The position numbers and the translations under genes were made by a program. The notes below the pieces were generated by a model, which did no database searches, was not told the origin of the DNA, and worked only from the letters and a program-made list of their open reading frames with translations. Below are positions 8,775 through 15,167 of a stretch of DNA of 16,335 nt, one piece after another; the first letter of the stretch is position 1; every line of letters begins with the position of its first letter. Source of the stretch: Thermoplasmata archaeon (GTDB lineage: Archaea > Thermoplasmatota > Thermoplasmata > Thermoplasmatales > Thermoplasmataceae); contig JAJZAR010000022.1 of NCBI GenBank assembly GCA_021799315.1, forward strand, positions 1 to 16,335. The letters are read 5' to 3'.

Positions 8775-8785
8775 AGATTGCAATC

Positions 8786-8796
8786 ATTAATAAATA
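8786..8796. promoter_or_regulatory. Shared AT-rich core promoter between rtcB and the divergent small gene
   Basis: Only 52 nt separate the rtcB ATG from the GTG at 8815. The single clear AT-rich core is ATTAATAAATA on the plus strand, read TATTTATTAAT on the minus strand. It is about 24 nt from the GTG and 29 nt from the rtcB ATG, so one element could serve both directions or the two transcripts could compete. Confidence 0.45.
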
Positions 8797-8814
8797 GTAA
8801 AACCATTCTATGAT

Positions 8815-9027
8815 GTGACCGAAATCCTTGAAGTTGAGACCATGGAGAACGGACTTGCATTCAAACTCCGACTGGAGATATACCTTAGAAAGAATGCCAT
8901 AAAGGTGAGAGAGCTCTCCAAAACGCCACAGAGGTTTGATCAATATATTAAGGATAGAGAAGAAATAATTCAATCCATAGCCGGGAAAAAGAGCGTTTCT
9001 GAGAAAGGAATGATAATATATCCATAA
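8815..9027 (+). CDS. Small unrecognised protein, divergent from rtcB
   Basis: 70 codons starting at GTG, with an in-frame ATG at codon 10 as the alternative. The protein is charged and probably alpha-helical: the middle (about 17-55) has alternating basic and acidic residues such as LRLEIYLRKNAIKVRELSK and DQYIKDREEIIQSI. It has no cysteines, signal peptide or membrane segment. I do not recognise the family. Codon choice (AGA, ATA, GAA/GAG) resembles neighbouring genes, and the start sits about 24 nt from a TATA-like box shared with rtcB, which favours a real gene. Next to rtcB a role in RNA metabolism is conceivable, but nothing in the sequence shows it. Confidence 0.55.
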   Translation: MTEILEVETMENGLAFKLRLEIYLRKNAIKVRELSKTPQRFDQYIKDREEIIQSIAGKKSVSEKGMIIYP

Positions 9028-9082
9028 TGCAGCGCGGTTGAATCATAAAAATTCTGGAATAAGGTAAAAAAATGAAATAACA

Positions 9083-9090
9083 ATTAATAG
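9083..9090 (+). promoter_or_regulatory. Probable TATA box for the winged-helix regulator
   Basis: ATTAATAG is centred about 22 nt before the ATG at 9108 in an 80-nt gap, with no Shine-Dalgarno site before that ATG, in line with leaderless transcription. Confidence 0.4.
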
Positions 9091-9107
9091 ATTATTGGCA
9101 TTCACTT

Positions 9108-9446
9108 ATGATGGTTTTGAATACTGGAATCAACATTTTTAAGGAATTACGTGAGGATGTGGAAACAACGAAAAGGCATCTCATGATTATCGAATCACTA
9201 ATGAAAGAGCAACCTGCTGGAATTGTCAAAATAGCTCAGACTACAGGGATACCTGAGCACAAAATCAGATATTCCCTCAGAATACTTGAGAGAGATGGGA
9301 TTATTATTCCCTCCCGTGAGGGAGCAATAATAACACCTGAATTTTTAGAACAGAAACAACATATCTTAATTGAAGTGCGAGAAATAATGAAAGACCTCAA
9401 CGCAATGGAGGAACAAATTGGAAAATCATTCTTCGGAAAAAAATAG
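9108..9446 (+). CDS. Winged helix-turn-helix transcriptional regulator
   Basis: 112 residues. An N-terminal helix (about 8-20) precedes a winged-helix domain (about 24-77): helices around TKRHLMIIESLMKEQ, the turn and recognition helix IVKIAQTTGIPEHKIRYSLRILERDG, and a beta-wing GIIIPSREGAIITP. A C-terminal helix (about 80-105) probably mediates dimerisation. Small archaeal regulators of this type bind DNA as dimers; the ligand and targets are unknown. The gene overlaps the acetyltransferase gene by 29 nt, so the two are made together and the regulator may control its own operon. An ATG directly follows the first ATG, so the start could be one codon later. The wing codons contain a striking hairpin (9301-9333). 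Confidence 0.82.
   Translation: MMVLNTGINIFKELREDVETTKRHLMIIESLMKEQPAGIVKIAQTTGIPEHKIRYSLRILERDGIIIPSREGAIITPEFLEQKQHILIEVREIMKDLNAMEEQIGKSFFGKK
9301..9333 (+). other. 13-bp hairpin with GTGA (GNRA-type) loop inside the regulator CDS
   Basis: The 5' arm TTATTATT (9301-9308) pairs perfectly with AATAATAA (9326-9333). Inside it, CTCCC (9311-9315) pairs with GGGAG (9320-9324) across a GTGA loop (9316-9319), separated from the outer stem by a small CC/C internal loop. The element encodes the wing of the regulator (residues about 65-76). It could fold in mRNA or act as a near-palindromic DNA site. Confidence 0.6.
9407..9411 (+). promoter_or_regulatory. Shine-Dalgarno site for the acetyltransferase TTG start
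   Basis: GGAGG lies inside the regulator CDS, 6 nt before TTG 9418. Upstream stops in this frame at 9367, 9382 and 9385 leave no other common start codon before the conserved domain, so this site decides the start. Confidence 0.7.
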
Positions 9447-9963
9447 GAGTAAACTCCTTTTACCTTACGAGATAAGATTTGCCAATCCATCCGATGCACA
9501 GGGTATAATAGATTGCATGCAGAGCGTGATGACCGAACGTATTTACCTCATCAGTGAAATTTATCTGTTCAGTGAGCGTGGACAGAAAGACCTCATACGC
9601 AACAGAGATGATCTCAATCTTGTGGCGATTCTGAATGATGAGGTTGTAGGAACAGTTAATGTTCAGAGAGGCATATATAAAAAGAACAGACATACAGCAA
9701 GCCTGGGTATTGCGATTAAATCTGGGCATAGAAACAAGGGCCTTGGCAGTGAAATGATCAGGATGGCAATAAAGTGGGCAGCTGAGCAGAATATAATGAA
9801 ATTAAACCTGGAAGTGTTTTCCTCAAATGTTGGAGCCATTGCCCTTTACAGAAAGCTTGGCTTTATTGAAGAGGGCGTAAGGAAAAAACAATTTCTTGTG
9901 GGAGACTCGTTCGTTGACGATGTTATGATGACAATTTACCCTATCGAAACAATGAATGAATGA
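9418..9963 (+). CDS. GNAT-family N-acetyltransferase
   Basis: 181 residues. The acetyl-CoA binding motif A is visible as GHRNKGLGSEM (about 103-113, R/Q-x-x-G-x-G type), preceded by the beta-strand HTASLGIAI and followed by motif B-like NVGAIALYRKLGFIEEG (about 137-153). The conserved fold starts at YEIRFANPSDA (about 17). Such enzymes acetylate protein N-termini, amino acids, polyamines or antibiotics; the substrate is not deducible here. Translation probably starts at TTG 9418, 29 nt inside the preceding regulator gene, behind a strong GGAGG, which points to translational coupling. It ends with TGA after an ATGAATGAATGA run. Confidence 0.88.
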   Translation: MENHSSEKNRSKLLLPYEIRFANPSDAQGIIDCMQSVMTERIYLISEIYLFSERGQKDLIRNRDDLNLVAILNDEVVGTVNVQRGIYKKNRHTASLGIAIKSGHRNKGLGSEMIRMAIKWAAEQNIMKLNLEVFSSNVGAIALYRKLGFIEEGVRKKQFLVGDSFVDDVMMTIYPIETMNE

Positions 9964-10286
9964 AGTTTTAACCCATTGTTTAAGCAGAAAGAAATATCTG
10001 AATGTGGTAAATACCACCATACTGGTAAAATAATATAATATGGAATAAATCTTCAATGCACCAGAGATTTTGACAAAGATCTATTGATATTTGACTTCCT
10101 GCCCTCTGTTTCACATCTTTTGACTTCTTGGCAGCTTTACTTATCAGATCCTTACAGAATCGTATGAGCCATGCCCAACTCATGACTACGATGCGAATAA
10201 TTGGTCGTGATTCATTATCCTCACTCAATGATGTATGCCGCAATTTGTTTTGTTATTTTAGTGAAGAACTATGGTAAAAAGGAGAG
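9964..10286. other. Gap between the acetyltransferase and purN with no supported gene
   Basis: 323 nt between convergent genes. A minus-strand frame of 87 codons from a TTG (10243-9980) and a plus-strand frame of 63 codons (10201-10392, running into purN) are open, but neither has a Shine-Dalgarno site, a well-placed TATA box or a recognisable domain. The minus frame uses CGA/CGC arginine codons that the neighbours avoid. A T5 run just past the purN stop (minus strand, about 10276-10280) may help terminate purN. No tRNA-like structure was seen. Confidence 0.5.
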
Positions 10287-10907
10287 CTATTGTTTAAAAG
10301 GTCTCATAATGACCCTATTTCCCTTTACTTCGTATGGCCATCTACAGAGAGAATCTATAATTTTTGGAAAATATGTGATTTCCTCTCTGTGAACTCTGTT
10401 CTGGAGTTCTTCTGCAGTATCGGTGGACAGAACAGGTACAGTGTTCTGAAAAATTATGGGACCTGAATCTACTCCTTCGTTTACCAGATGAACGGTGAAT
10501 CCTGAGTACATTGTTCCGGATTCTATCACTGCACGGTGTACCCTTATGCCGTAGAAGTTTCTTCCTCCGAAGGATGGCAGGAGCGATGGGTGTATATTGA
10601 TTATACTATCATGATAATGCTGTACAATATTGGCGTTTAGAATTTTAAGGAAGCCTGCGAGAATTATTAGGTGAATATCCATTTTATGAAGAATGTTGAG
10701 CATATCTGGGTCATATTTTATTACAGGTATGGAAAATTCATTGGCAATTTTCACTGCACCACAATCCTTGCGATCAGTGATAAGAGCTGATATCCTAAAG
10801 GAACTGTCTTTGAGAAATGAATGCTCCAGCAATGCGCGGAACGTGGTACCGCTCCCAGATGCAAAGACTACAATGTTTTTGCTTTCCATCTTACTGACAT
10901 AACTCAT
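10287..10907 (-). CDS. purN: Phosphoribosylglycinamide formyltransferase (GAR transformylase)
   Basis: Transfers a formyl group from 10-formyltetrahydrofolate to GAR, the third step of de novo purine synthesis. The 206 residues match the stand-alone enzyme. Visible motifs are the nucleotide-binding ASGSGTTFRAL loop (about 15-25, with Thr-Thr where many homologues have Ser-Asn), the LAGFLKIL strand, INIHPSLLPSF with the catalytic Asn and His (about 103-112), and GVDSGPIIFQ with the catalytic Asp (about 144). The ATG at 10907 is preceded by a TATA element at leaderless spacing; a second in-frame ATG six codons later (10889) is less likely. It is transcribed alone here and no other pur gene is in the window. 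Confidence 0.95.
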   Translation of the reverse strand: MSYVSKMESKNIVVFASGSGTTFRALLEHSFLKDSSFRISALITDRKDCGAVKIANEFSIPVIKYDPDMLNILHKMDIHLIILAGFLKILNANIVQHYHDSIINIHPSLLPSFGGRNFYGIRVHRAVIESGTMYSGFTVHLVNEGVDSGPIIFQNTVPVLSTDTAEELQNRVHREEITYFPKIIDSLCRWPYEVKGNRVIMRPFKQ

Positions 10908-10927
10908 GGTTAGATATAGTCAGCGAC

Positions 10928-10939
10928 ATAAATATCCTT
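10928..10939 (-). promoter_or_regulatory. purN core promoter (TATA)
   Basis: The minus strand reads AAGGATATTTAT, centred about 25 nt before the purN ATG. The 11-mer AAGGATATTTA also occurs in the hef promoter at the same distance from its start codon (see 13886-13896). Confidence 0.6.
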
Positions 10940-11026
10940 AAGCGTTTATGGTGGCAGGTTAATTTCATTGGAAAATAGAAGAGGTCTGGAATATCTTGTA
11001 GATTTTTTTCGGAAGGCTCTGCATTT

Positions 11027-11281
11027 ATGCTAAAATGTAGGAATTGTGGATCAGCACATTTTCTGAACATGAAAGTGAAAGGCTTTGCCTATACTACAGA
11101 AGGAGTCGAAGAAATTCTTCTGATCCAGATAGCAAGATGACAGTGACAGATAGACGTATGTGCAGACTTGAGAGACAAAATTGGATCCTGCGAATTGATA
11201 TCTGAAAGCATTCATACACCGGCCTCAATAAAAACACTGGAACAAGGACACATGTTGTCGTCTAATCAAAATGATTTATGA
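11027..11281 (+). pseudogene. Possible broken small zinc-ribbon gene, interrupted by two TGA codons
   Basis: From ATG 11027 the frame encodes 37 codons with a zinc-knuckle-like CRNCGSAHF near the start and an amphipathic stretch GVEEILLIQIAR, then TGA at 11138. The same frame has a second TGA at 11144 and then stays open for 44 more codons to TGA 11279. That second part reads like protein, with VCADLRDKIGSCELISES. Codon choice on both sides looks coding. TGA is used as the normal stop by rfcS, hef and the acetyltransferase gene, so reassignment is unlikely. The simplest reading is a decayed gene of about 85 codons; a genuine 37-residue CxxC peptide is the alternative. No family is recognised. 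Confidence 0.35.
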
Positions 11282-11298
11282 TCCTTGGACCATGATTA

Positions 11299-11308
11299 AA
11301 TTATATTA
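11299..11308 (+). promoter_or_regulatory. TATA box for rfcS
   Basis: AATTATATTA is centred about 26 nt before the rfcS ATG with no Shine-Dalgarno site between, the usual leaderless arrangement. Confidence 0.55.
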
Positions 11309-11329
11309 CATAGAAACCATTACATAGCA

Positions 11330-12283
11330 ATGGAAATCTGGATCGAAAAGCATAGGCCCGAGAAGGTATCTGAGGTTGCAGGACAGACAGAAACCGTCAG
11401 GATGCTGGAAGGATTCATCAAAACAGGAGAGATGCCACACTTAATATTTGCTGGACCTCCGGGAGTTGGGAAAACAACGATGGCACTATGCCTTGCCCAT
11501 GAGATGCTGGGCGAAAGCTGGAAGACTCACCTCCTTGAATTAAATGCGTCAAACGATAGAGGAATAGATATCATAAAAAATGATGTGAAGGAATTTGCAA
11601 GAAACGGTTCCATTACTGAGGGGAAGTTCAAAATAATATTTTTTGACGAGGCAGATCAACTGACACCTGAGGCGCAGGCGGCGCTGAGGAGAACCATGGA
11701 AATATATTACAAAAATGTGCGATTCATATTCTCATGCAACTATAGCTCAGGCATTATCCCACCCATTCAGTCAAGATGCATTGTAACAAGGTTCAGAACC
11801 ATAACAAAGGAAGAGATGGTAAAAGCCCTACAAAAAATAGCTTCCGAGGAAAATATGAATGTGGACAGAAAGATTCTTGAAGCGGTGTTTGAAAACTCGG
11901 AAGGTGACATGAGGAAAGCGACAAACATACTCCAATCACTGAGCTTTATTAAAAATCCTGCAGAAAAAGATGTTTATGATATTGCAGGAACTGTGGAAGA
12001 CAAGGTTGTAGTGCCCCTATTAAGTAATATACGACACGGAAATTTCGATGAGGCTTCGAGAATATGCACTGAGCTCCTTGTTGATGGTGGTTTTTCAGCC
12101 GTTGACATCATCAAGGCTCTCCACCGAACAATTGGAAAGGAACAGATTTCACCTATTATTAGGAGAGAAAGCTTCATAGCACTGGCTGATGCTGAATTCA
12201 GGATGTCGCAGGGCGGTTCCGACAACATTCAGCTTGACTACCTTGTGGCCAGGTTGTGTAAAGTGTCCATGGAAAGCCTTTGA
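11330..12283 (+). CDS. rfcS: Replication factor C small subunit (clamp loader ATPase)
   Basis: With the large subunit, RFC small subunits form the pentamer that opens and loads the PCNA ring on primed DNA. The 317 residues match the archaeal family. It has the N-terminal IWIEKHRPEKVSEVAGQ (RFC box II region), Walker A GPPGVGKTT (42-50), Walker B FFDEAD (104-109), sensor-1 region FIFSCNYSS, the SRC arginine-finger motif (148-150), the helical lid with GDMRKATNILQSL, and the C-terminal collar domain that oligomerises. No intein is present, although this gene is a known intein host in other archaea. It stops with TGA 45 nt from the stop of the convergent hef. The large subunit gene is not in the window. 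Confidence 0.97.
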   Translation: MEIWIEKHRPEKVSEVAGQTETVRMLEGFIKTGEMPHLIFAGPPGVGKTTMALCLAHEMLGESWKTHLLELNASNDRGIDIIKNDVKEFARNGSITEGKFKIIFFDEADQLTPEAQAALRRTMEIYYKNVRFIFSCNYSSGIIPPIQSRCIVTRFRTITKEEMVKALQKIASEENMNVDRKILEAVFENSEGDMRKATNILQSLSFIKNPAEKDVYDIAGTVEDKVVVPLLSNIRHGNFDEASRICTELLVDGGFSAVDIIKALHRTIGKEQISPIIRRESFIALADAEFRMSQGGSDNIQLDYLVARLCKVSMESL

Positions 12284-12328
12284 AAATTGTTACAGACGGT
12301 AATTCGGAAAATGTCTGCCGAAAATATT

Positions 12329-13864
12329 TCAGTATTCGTCTATCTTCTTGTTTTTCTTCTCGTCCATATCTTTGTGCATTCTGGATAACATGGCTTTTTC
12401 CTTTCTCATACTTGAATAATAATAGTTTTCATCTCTTGTTCGTGAGAATATGAGTATGTACACCTTTCCAACACTGAATCTGCCCGTTCTCCCCCTTCTC
12501 TGAATTGTACGTATTTCAGACGGCACAGGTTCATAAAATATGACAATATCAGTTGAAGGTATATCCAGACCTTCTTCTGCAACGCTTGTGGCAAGCATGA
12601 CATTAAACTCCCCAGACTTGAATTTTTCTATTCCCTCTCTCTGTGCCATCTGTGACATGCCCTTATCGTCTACCCTGCTTCCCTGCCCAATAAATCTTAT
12701 GGCCTTAACGATCTTTGAATTTTTTTCCAGATAGCGCAGGAGAAGCTCAGATGTCTTTCTGTAATGTGTAAAAACAAGACATCTGGAATTGGGTTGCTCC
12801 ATGACCATTTGTTCAGCCATTTCAAGTACCTTGCGAAACTTTGGGTTTTCATAGGTTTCAGCAGACTCCTTTATGACCAATCTGGCGGATACAAATGTGG
12901 AGTTCTTCTCCCATATATTCATTGTTCGCTGGATGGATTTTTCCTCACTTTCCATCATCTCATTGAGATAATTCAAAGCCACTTCCATCCCCTGAGTCTC
13001 AATATACTCTCCCAGTACATCAAGCCTGATCACAGACGTGAAGTAAGGGATAGAATTGAATAGAGCCTTGTCTCCTGCAACAGCTTTCGCTGAAAGGTCC
13101 CTTATATATTGACTCATCTCTGCTCTGGACGCTGACTTCTTTACATAGGGAAACTTCTTTGTTATCTGATTCATGAAATCCTGTTTCACCTCTCGCAGGA
13201 GTGAAATGGCTCGCTGTTGCTCTGGACTGATTTGAATGAAAACAGGTTCGGAATCTGTTCCCTTTACGTAGGGTGCGATATCAGGATCATCATCTGTCTT
13301 CAAAAGAACTCGAGATATGCTGAGATTCTCCTTTATCTCATTCACTTTTTCATTTTTAGAACCGGGGCTTGCGGTCATGGCGAGAATTCGTCTCCCTGGC
13401 AGATCATTCATCTTCTTTGCCACATTCACATACGCATAGTTTCCTGTTGCCCTGTGTGCTTCATCCACAATGAGAAGGAAGAACTTATCAATGTACACTA
13501 TGCCCCTTGCCATATCCTTCTCCACTGTCTGAGGTGTGGATATTATGAAATCTCCCTCCACCCAATCTGTCATTCTTGAGTCCACCGGATCGTGCCCTGT
13601 GAGGCTCCGGATCTTGAAATTTGTCCCTTCGAAGAGCTTTGTCATTGTGAGAAAATGCTGATCCACCAAGGGCCTTGTTGGTGAGAGCATGATCACTTTT
13701 TTTCCAAATTTAAGGAAGCGGTATGCAAGCATTGCGGAGACGAGAGTCTTTCCAAGTCCAGTTGGCAATACGAGCAATAAATTAGAGTCGATCGCCTTGC
13801 GATAGGCCTCTATCTGGTAGGGTCTTGGCTTCATCCCCATGAGTTCTGGAATTTCATCTTCCAT
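12329..13864 (-). CDS. hef: Hef/FANCM-type SF2 DNA helicase, helicase part only
   Basis: Superfamily 2 helicase related to archaeal Hef and eukaryotic FANCM/Mph1, which act on stalled or branched replication forks. The motifs run in order: Q-like RPYQIEAYRKA (14-24), Walker A PTGLGKT (34-40), Ia SPTRPLVDQH, DEAH box VDEAHRA (133-139), TAS (164-166), the insertion domain between the RecA lobes (about 210-330), motif IV LVFTHYR (363-369), motif V ATSVAEEGLDIP (425-436) and motif VI QRRGRTGR (455-462). At 511 residues it ends just after the helicase core; the C-terminal XPF-type nuclease and HhH domains of classical euryarchaeal Hef are absent. The ATG at 13864 has a TATA box about 25 nt upstream. 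It is convergent with rfcS. Confidence 0.92.
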   Translation of the reverse strand: MEDEIPELMGMKPRPYQIEAYRKAIDSNLLLVLPTGLGKTLVSAMLAYRFLKFGKKVIMLSPTRPLVDQHFLTMTKLFEGTNFKIRSLTGHDPVDSRMTDWVEGDFIISTPQTVEKDMARGIVYIDKFFLLIVDEAHRATGNYAYVNVAKKMNDLPGRRILAMTASPGSKNEKVNEIKENLSISRVLLKTDDDPDIAPYVKGTDSEPVFIQISPEQQRAISLLREVKQDFMNQITKKFPYVKKSASRAEMSQYIRDLSAKAVAGDKALFNSIPYFTSVIRLDVLGEYIETQGMEVALNYLNEMMESEEKSIQRTMNIWEKNSTFVSARLVIKESAETYENPKFRKVLEMAEQMVMEQPNSRCLVFTHYRKTSELLLRYLEKNSKIVKAIRFIGQGSRVDDKGMSQMAQREGIEKFKSGEFNVMLATSVAEEGLDIPSTDIVIFYEPVPSEIRTIQRRGRTGRFSVGKVYILIFSRTRDENYYYSSMRKEKAMLSRMHKDMDEKKNKKIDEY

Positions 13865-13876
13865 GAATGGTCATAT

Positions 13877-13927
13877 ACATATGTGTAAATATCCTTTGTT
13901 TTGACCAGTGCTATTTTACACATGTGT
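13877..13927. promoter_or_regulatory. Twin palindromic operator-like sites bracketing the hef TATA box
   Basis: ACATATGTGT (13877-13886) and ACACATGTGT (13918-13927) differ at one position, are near- or fully palindromic, and have centres 41 bp apart, close to four helical turns. The first sits between the TATA box and the hef start; the second lies upstream of the TATA box. The layout suits a dimeric regulator binding one face of the DNA. No regulator can be assigned. Confidence 0.45.
13886..13896 (-). promoter_or_regulatory. hef core promoter (TATA)
   Basis: The minus strand reads AAGGATATTTA, with the TATA part centred about 25 nt before the hef ATG. The identical 11-mer is found at the same spacing upstream of purN. 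Confidence 0.6.
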
Positions 13928-14227
13928 GAAGTGCTTAATATTACATTGGAACTAGAGACCTTGTTTATTAATCTGAATACTTTGTATGCACCCTATTTCT
14001 GAAGTTATGTTCATAAATGGAACATTTCCATGCGCTGATAATGTTTTCGTTCTAACGCAGCTACAAACATAACTGGCACAACCCATTGAGTGCCTCTCCC
14101 ATATTCAAGCCCAAAGGAGAACAACGCATGCACAATTTGAATGGAGAATTTCTCTGATCTTTTTAACACACTGTGGTGCCGAGATTACACATAACCCTTC
14201 AGCTTGCATGCCATAAGATTAAATATA
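13928..14227. other. Gap between hef promoter and the aldo/keto reductase with no gene seen
   Basis: Only very short frames occur, for example a 21-codon frame from ATG 14007 that lacks support. No tRNA-like T-arm, C/D box or strong stem was found. It may be decayed DNA, given the broken gene beside it. Confidence 0.5.
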
Positions 14228-15096
14228 CTAGATATTCAACTTCATCTCGCTTATCCTTTTCACGGAGGCGGGATCGCGGTGATCAAAGAATACGCTTTTC
14301 CTCGTATCGAGAGAAGCGATCTCGCTCATATCCTTATTGCTGATTTCGAAATCAAAAATTGCAAAGTTTTCCACGATCCTTTCCCTGTGAATGGATTTGG
14401 GTATGGCAACGATGTTTCTCTGGATCAGCCATCTAAGAATTATCTGTGAAACGGATTTATTGTACTTCTTGGCAAGGGAAAGAAGAAGTTCATTTGAAAA
14501 TATATTATTCCTTCCTGCCGCAAAGGGTGCCCATGATTCTGTATGAATATTATTTTGCTTCAAAAACTCCTGCAATTCAATCTGCTGCTGGAAAGGATGT
14601 GTTTCAACCTGGTTTATGGCCGGAACTAAGCCTGAGTTTAACATAAGGTCCATTACTCTATCCGATTCAAAGTTAGAAACGCCTATAGATCTTACTCTAC
14701 CCTCACTGAGAAGTTCTCCCAGGGCCCTCCATGATCCAAATACATCACCGTAGGGCTGATGAATTAGATAAAGATCAAGGTAATCAAGCTGCAATCTTTC
14801 AGGGACCTTTCGAATGCTTTCTTGGTGGTTTCATATCCTGCATCCTGAACCCAAACCTTTGATGTGACGAAGATTTCTTCCCTCGGTATTTTGCTTCTTT
14901 TGATTGCTCTACCAACAGCCTCTTCATTGAGGTAAAGCGCTGCTGTATCAATGAGCCGGTATCCAGCATTCAGTGCTTCGAGAACACTGTCTTCGCAGAC
15001 CTTCTGATCGGTTATTCTGTATACTCCAAATCCCAAAAGAGGCATTTTCACTCCATTATTCAGCACAATATTCCTAAAGTTACCGTCTGTTGTCAT
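14228..15096 (-). pseudogene. Aldo/keto reductase gene with a one-base frameshift
   Basis: NADPH-dependent (beta/alpha)8 oxidoreductase of the 2,5-diketogluconate/prostaglandin-F synthase-like AKR group, reducing aldehydes or ketones. Codons 1-101 (15096 to about 14794) are in one frame and the rest (14794 to 14228) in the next. The junction reads KDC where homology demands KDLQLDYLDLYLIHQP; restoring one base in the short T run (minus strand GATTGCAG) joins them into about 289 residues, the normal length. All four catalytic residues would be present: Asp50 in RLIDTA, Tyr55 in ALYLNE, Lys80 in TSKVW and His113 in LIHQP. The cofactor region GVSNF and IPKSIHRERIVEN is also intact. The absence of further damage means either a very recent mutation or a sequencing/assembly error. 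Confidence 0.85.
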
Positions 15097-15128
15097 TTCT
15101 TACCCTTCATAGTATCAATGCAGTCACC

Positions 15129-15136
15129 TTATATAA
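15129..15136. promoter_or_regulatory. Palindromic TATA element between the AKR gene and the CBS region
   Basis: TTATATAA reads the same on both strands. Its centre is about 37 nt from the AKR ATG (15096) and about 35 nt from an ATG at 15168 on the plus strand, which would allow short leaders of about 10-12 nt in both directions. The AKR ATG is preceded by GAAGGG, a weak Shine-Dalgarno match. Confidence 0.4.
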
Positions 15137-15167
15137 CACTGAACATACACACTCTAAATAAATAAGA

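Larger units (their letters stand above)
10908..11329. other. 422-nt gap between divergent purN and rfcS
   Basis: The ends hold the purN and rfcS promoters. The middle holds a broken CxxC mini-gene (11027-11281). A 21-codon frame from TTG 10968 to 11033 overlaps its start but has nothing to support it. No tRNA or C/D-box RNA signature was seen. Confidence 0.5.

Noticed and set aside
8763..8783. Longer RtcB starting at TTG 8783
   Set aside because: The strong Shine-Dalgarno sequence lies downstream of that codon and in good position for the ATG at 8762.
9980..10243. Minus-strand frame of 87 codons from TTG
   Set aside because: It has no Shine-Dalgarno site or TATA box, arginine codons (CGA/CGC) unlike the neighbours, and no recognisable domain.
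10201..10392. Plus-strand frame of 63 codons
   Set aside because: Half of it is antisense to the well-supported purN; no initiation signals.
11138..11146. TGA recoding (selenocysteine or tryptophan) in the broken CxxC frame
   Set aside because: TGA ends rfcS, hef and the acetyltransferase gene normally, and no selenocysteine machinery or element is seen; decay is simpler.
12293..12322. Short stems (CAGAC/GTCTG or TTCGG/CCGAA) between convergent rfcS and hef
   Set aside because: The two 5-bp stems are mutually exclusive and lack a following T run; too weak to call a terminator.
12284..12330. Open frame continuing after the rfcS TGA
   Set aside because: rfcS already has its full family length and the continuation is not RFC-like.
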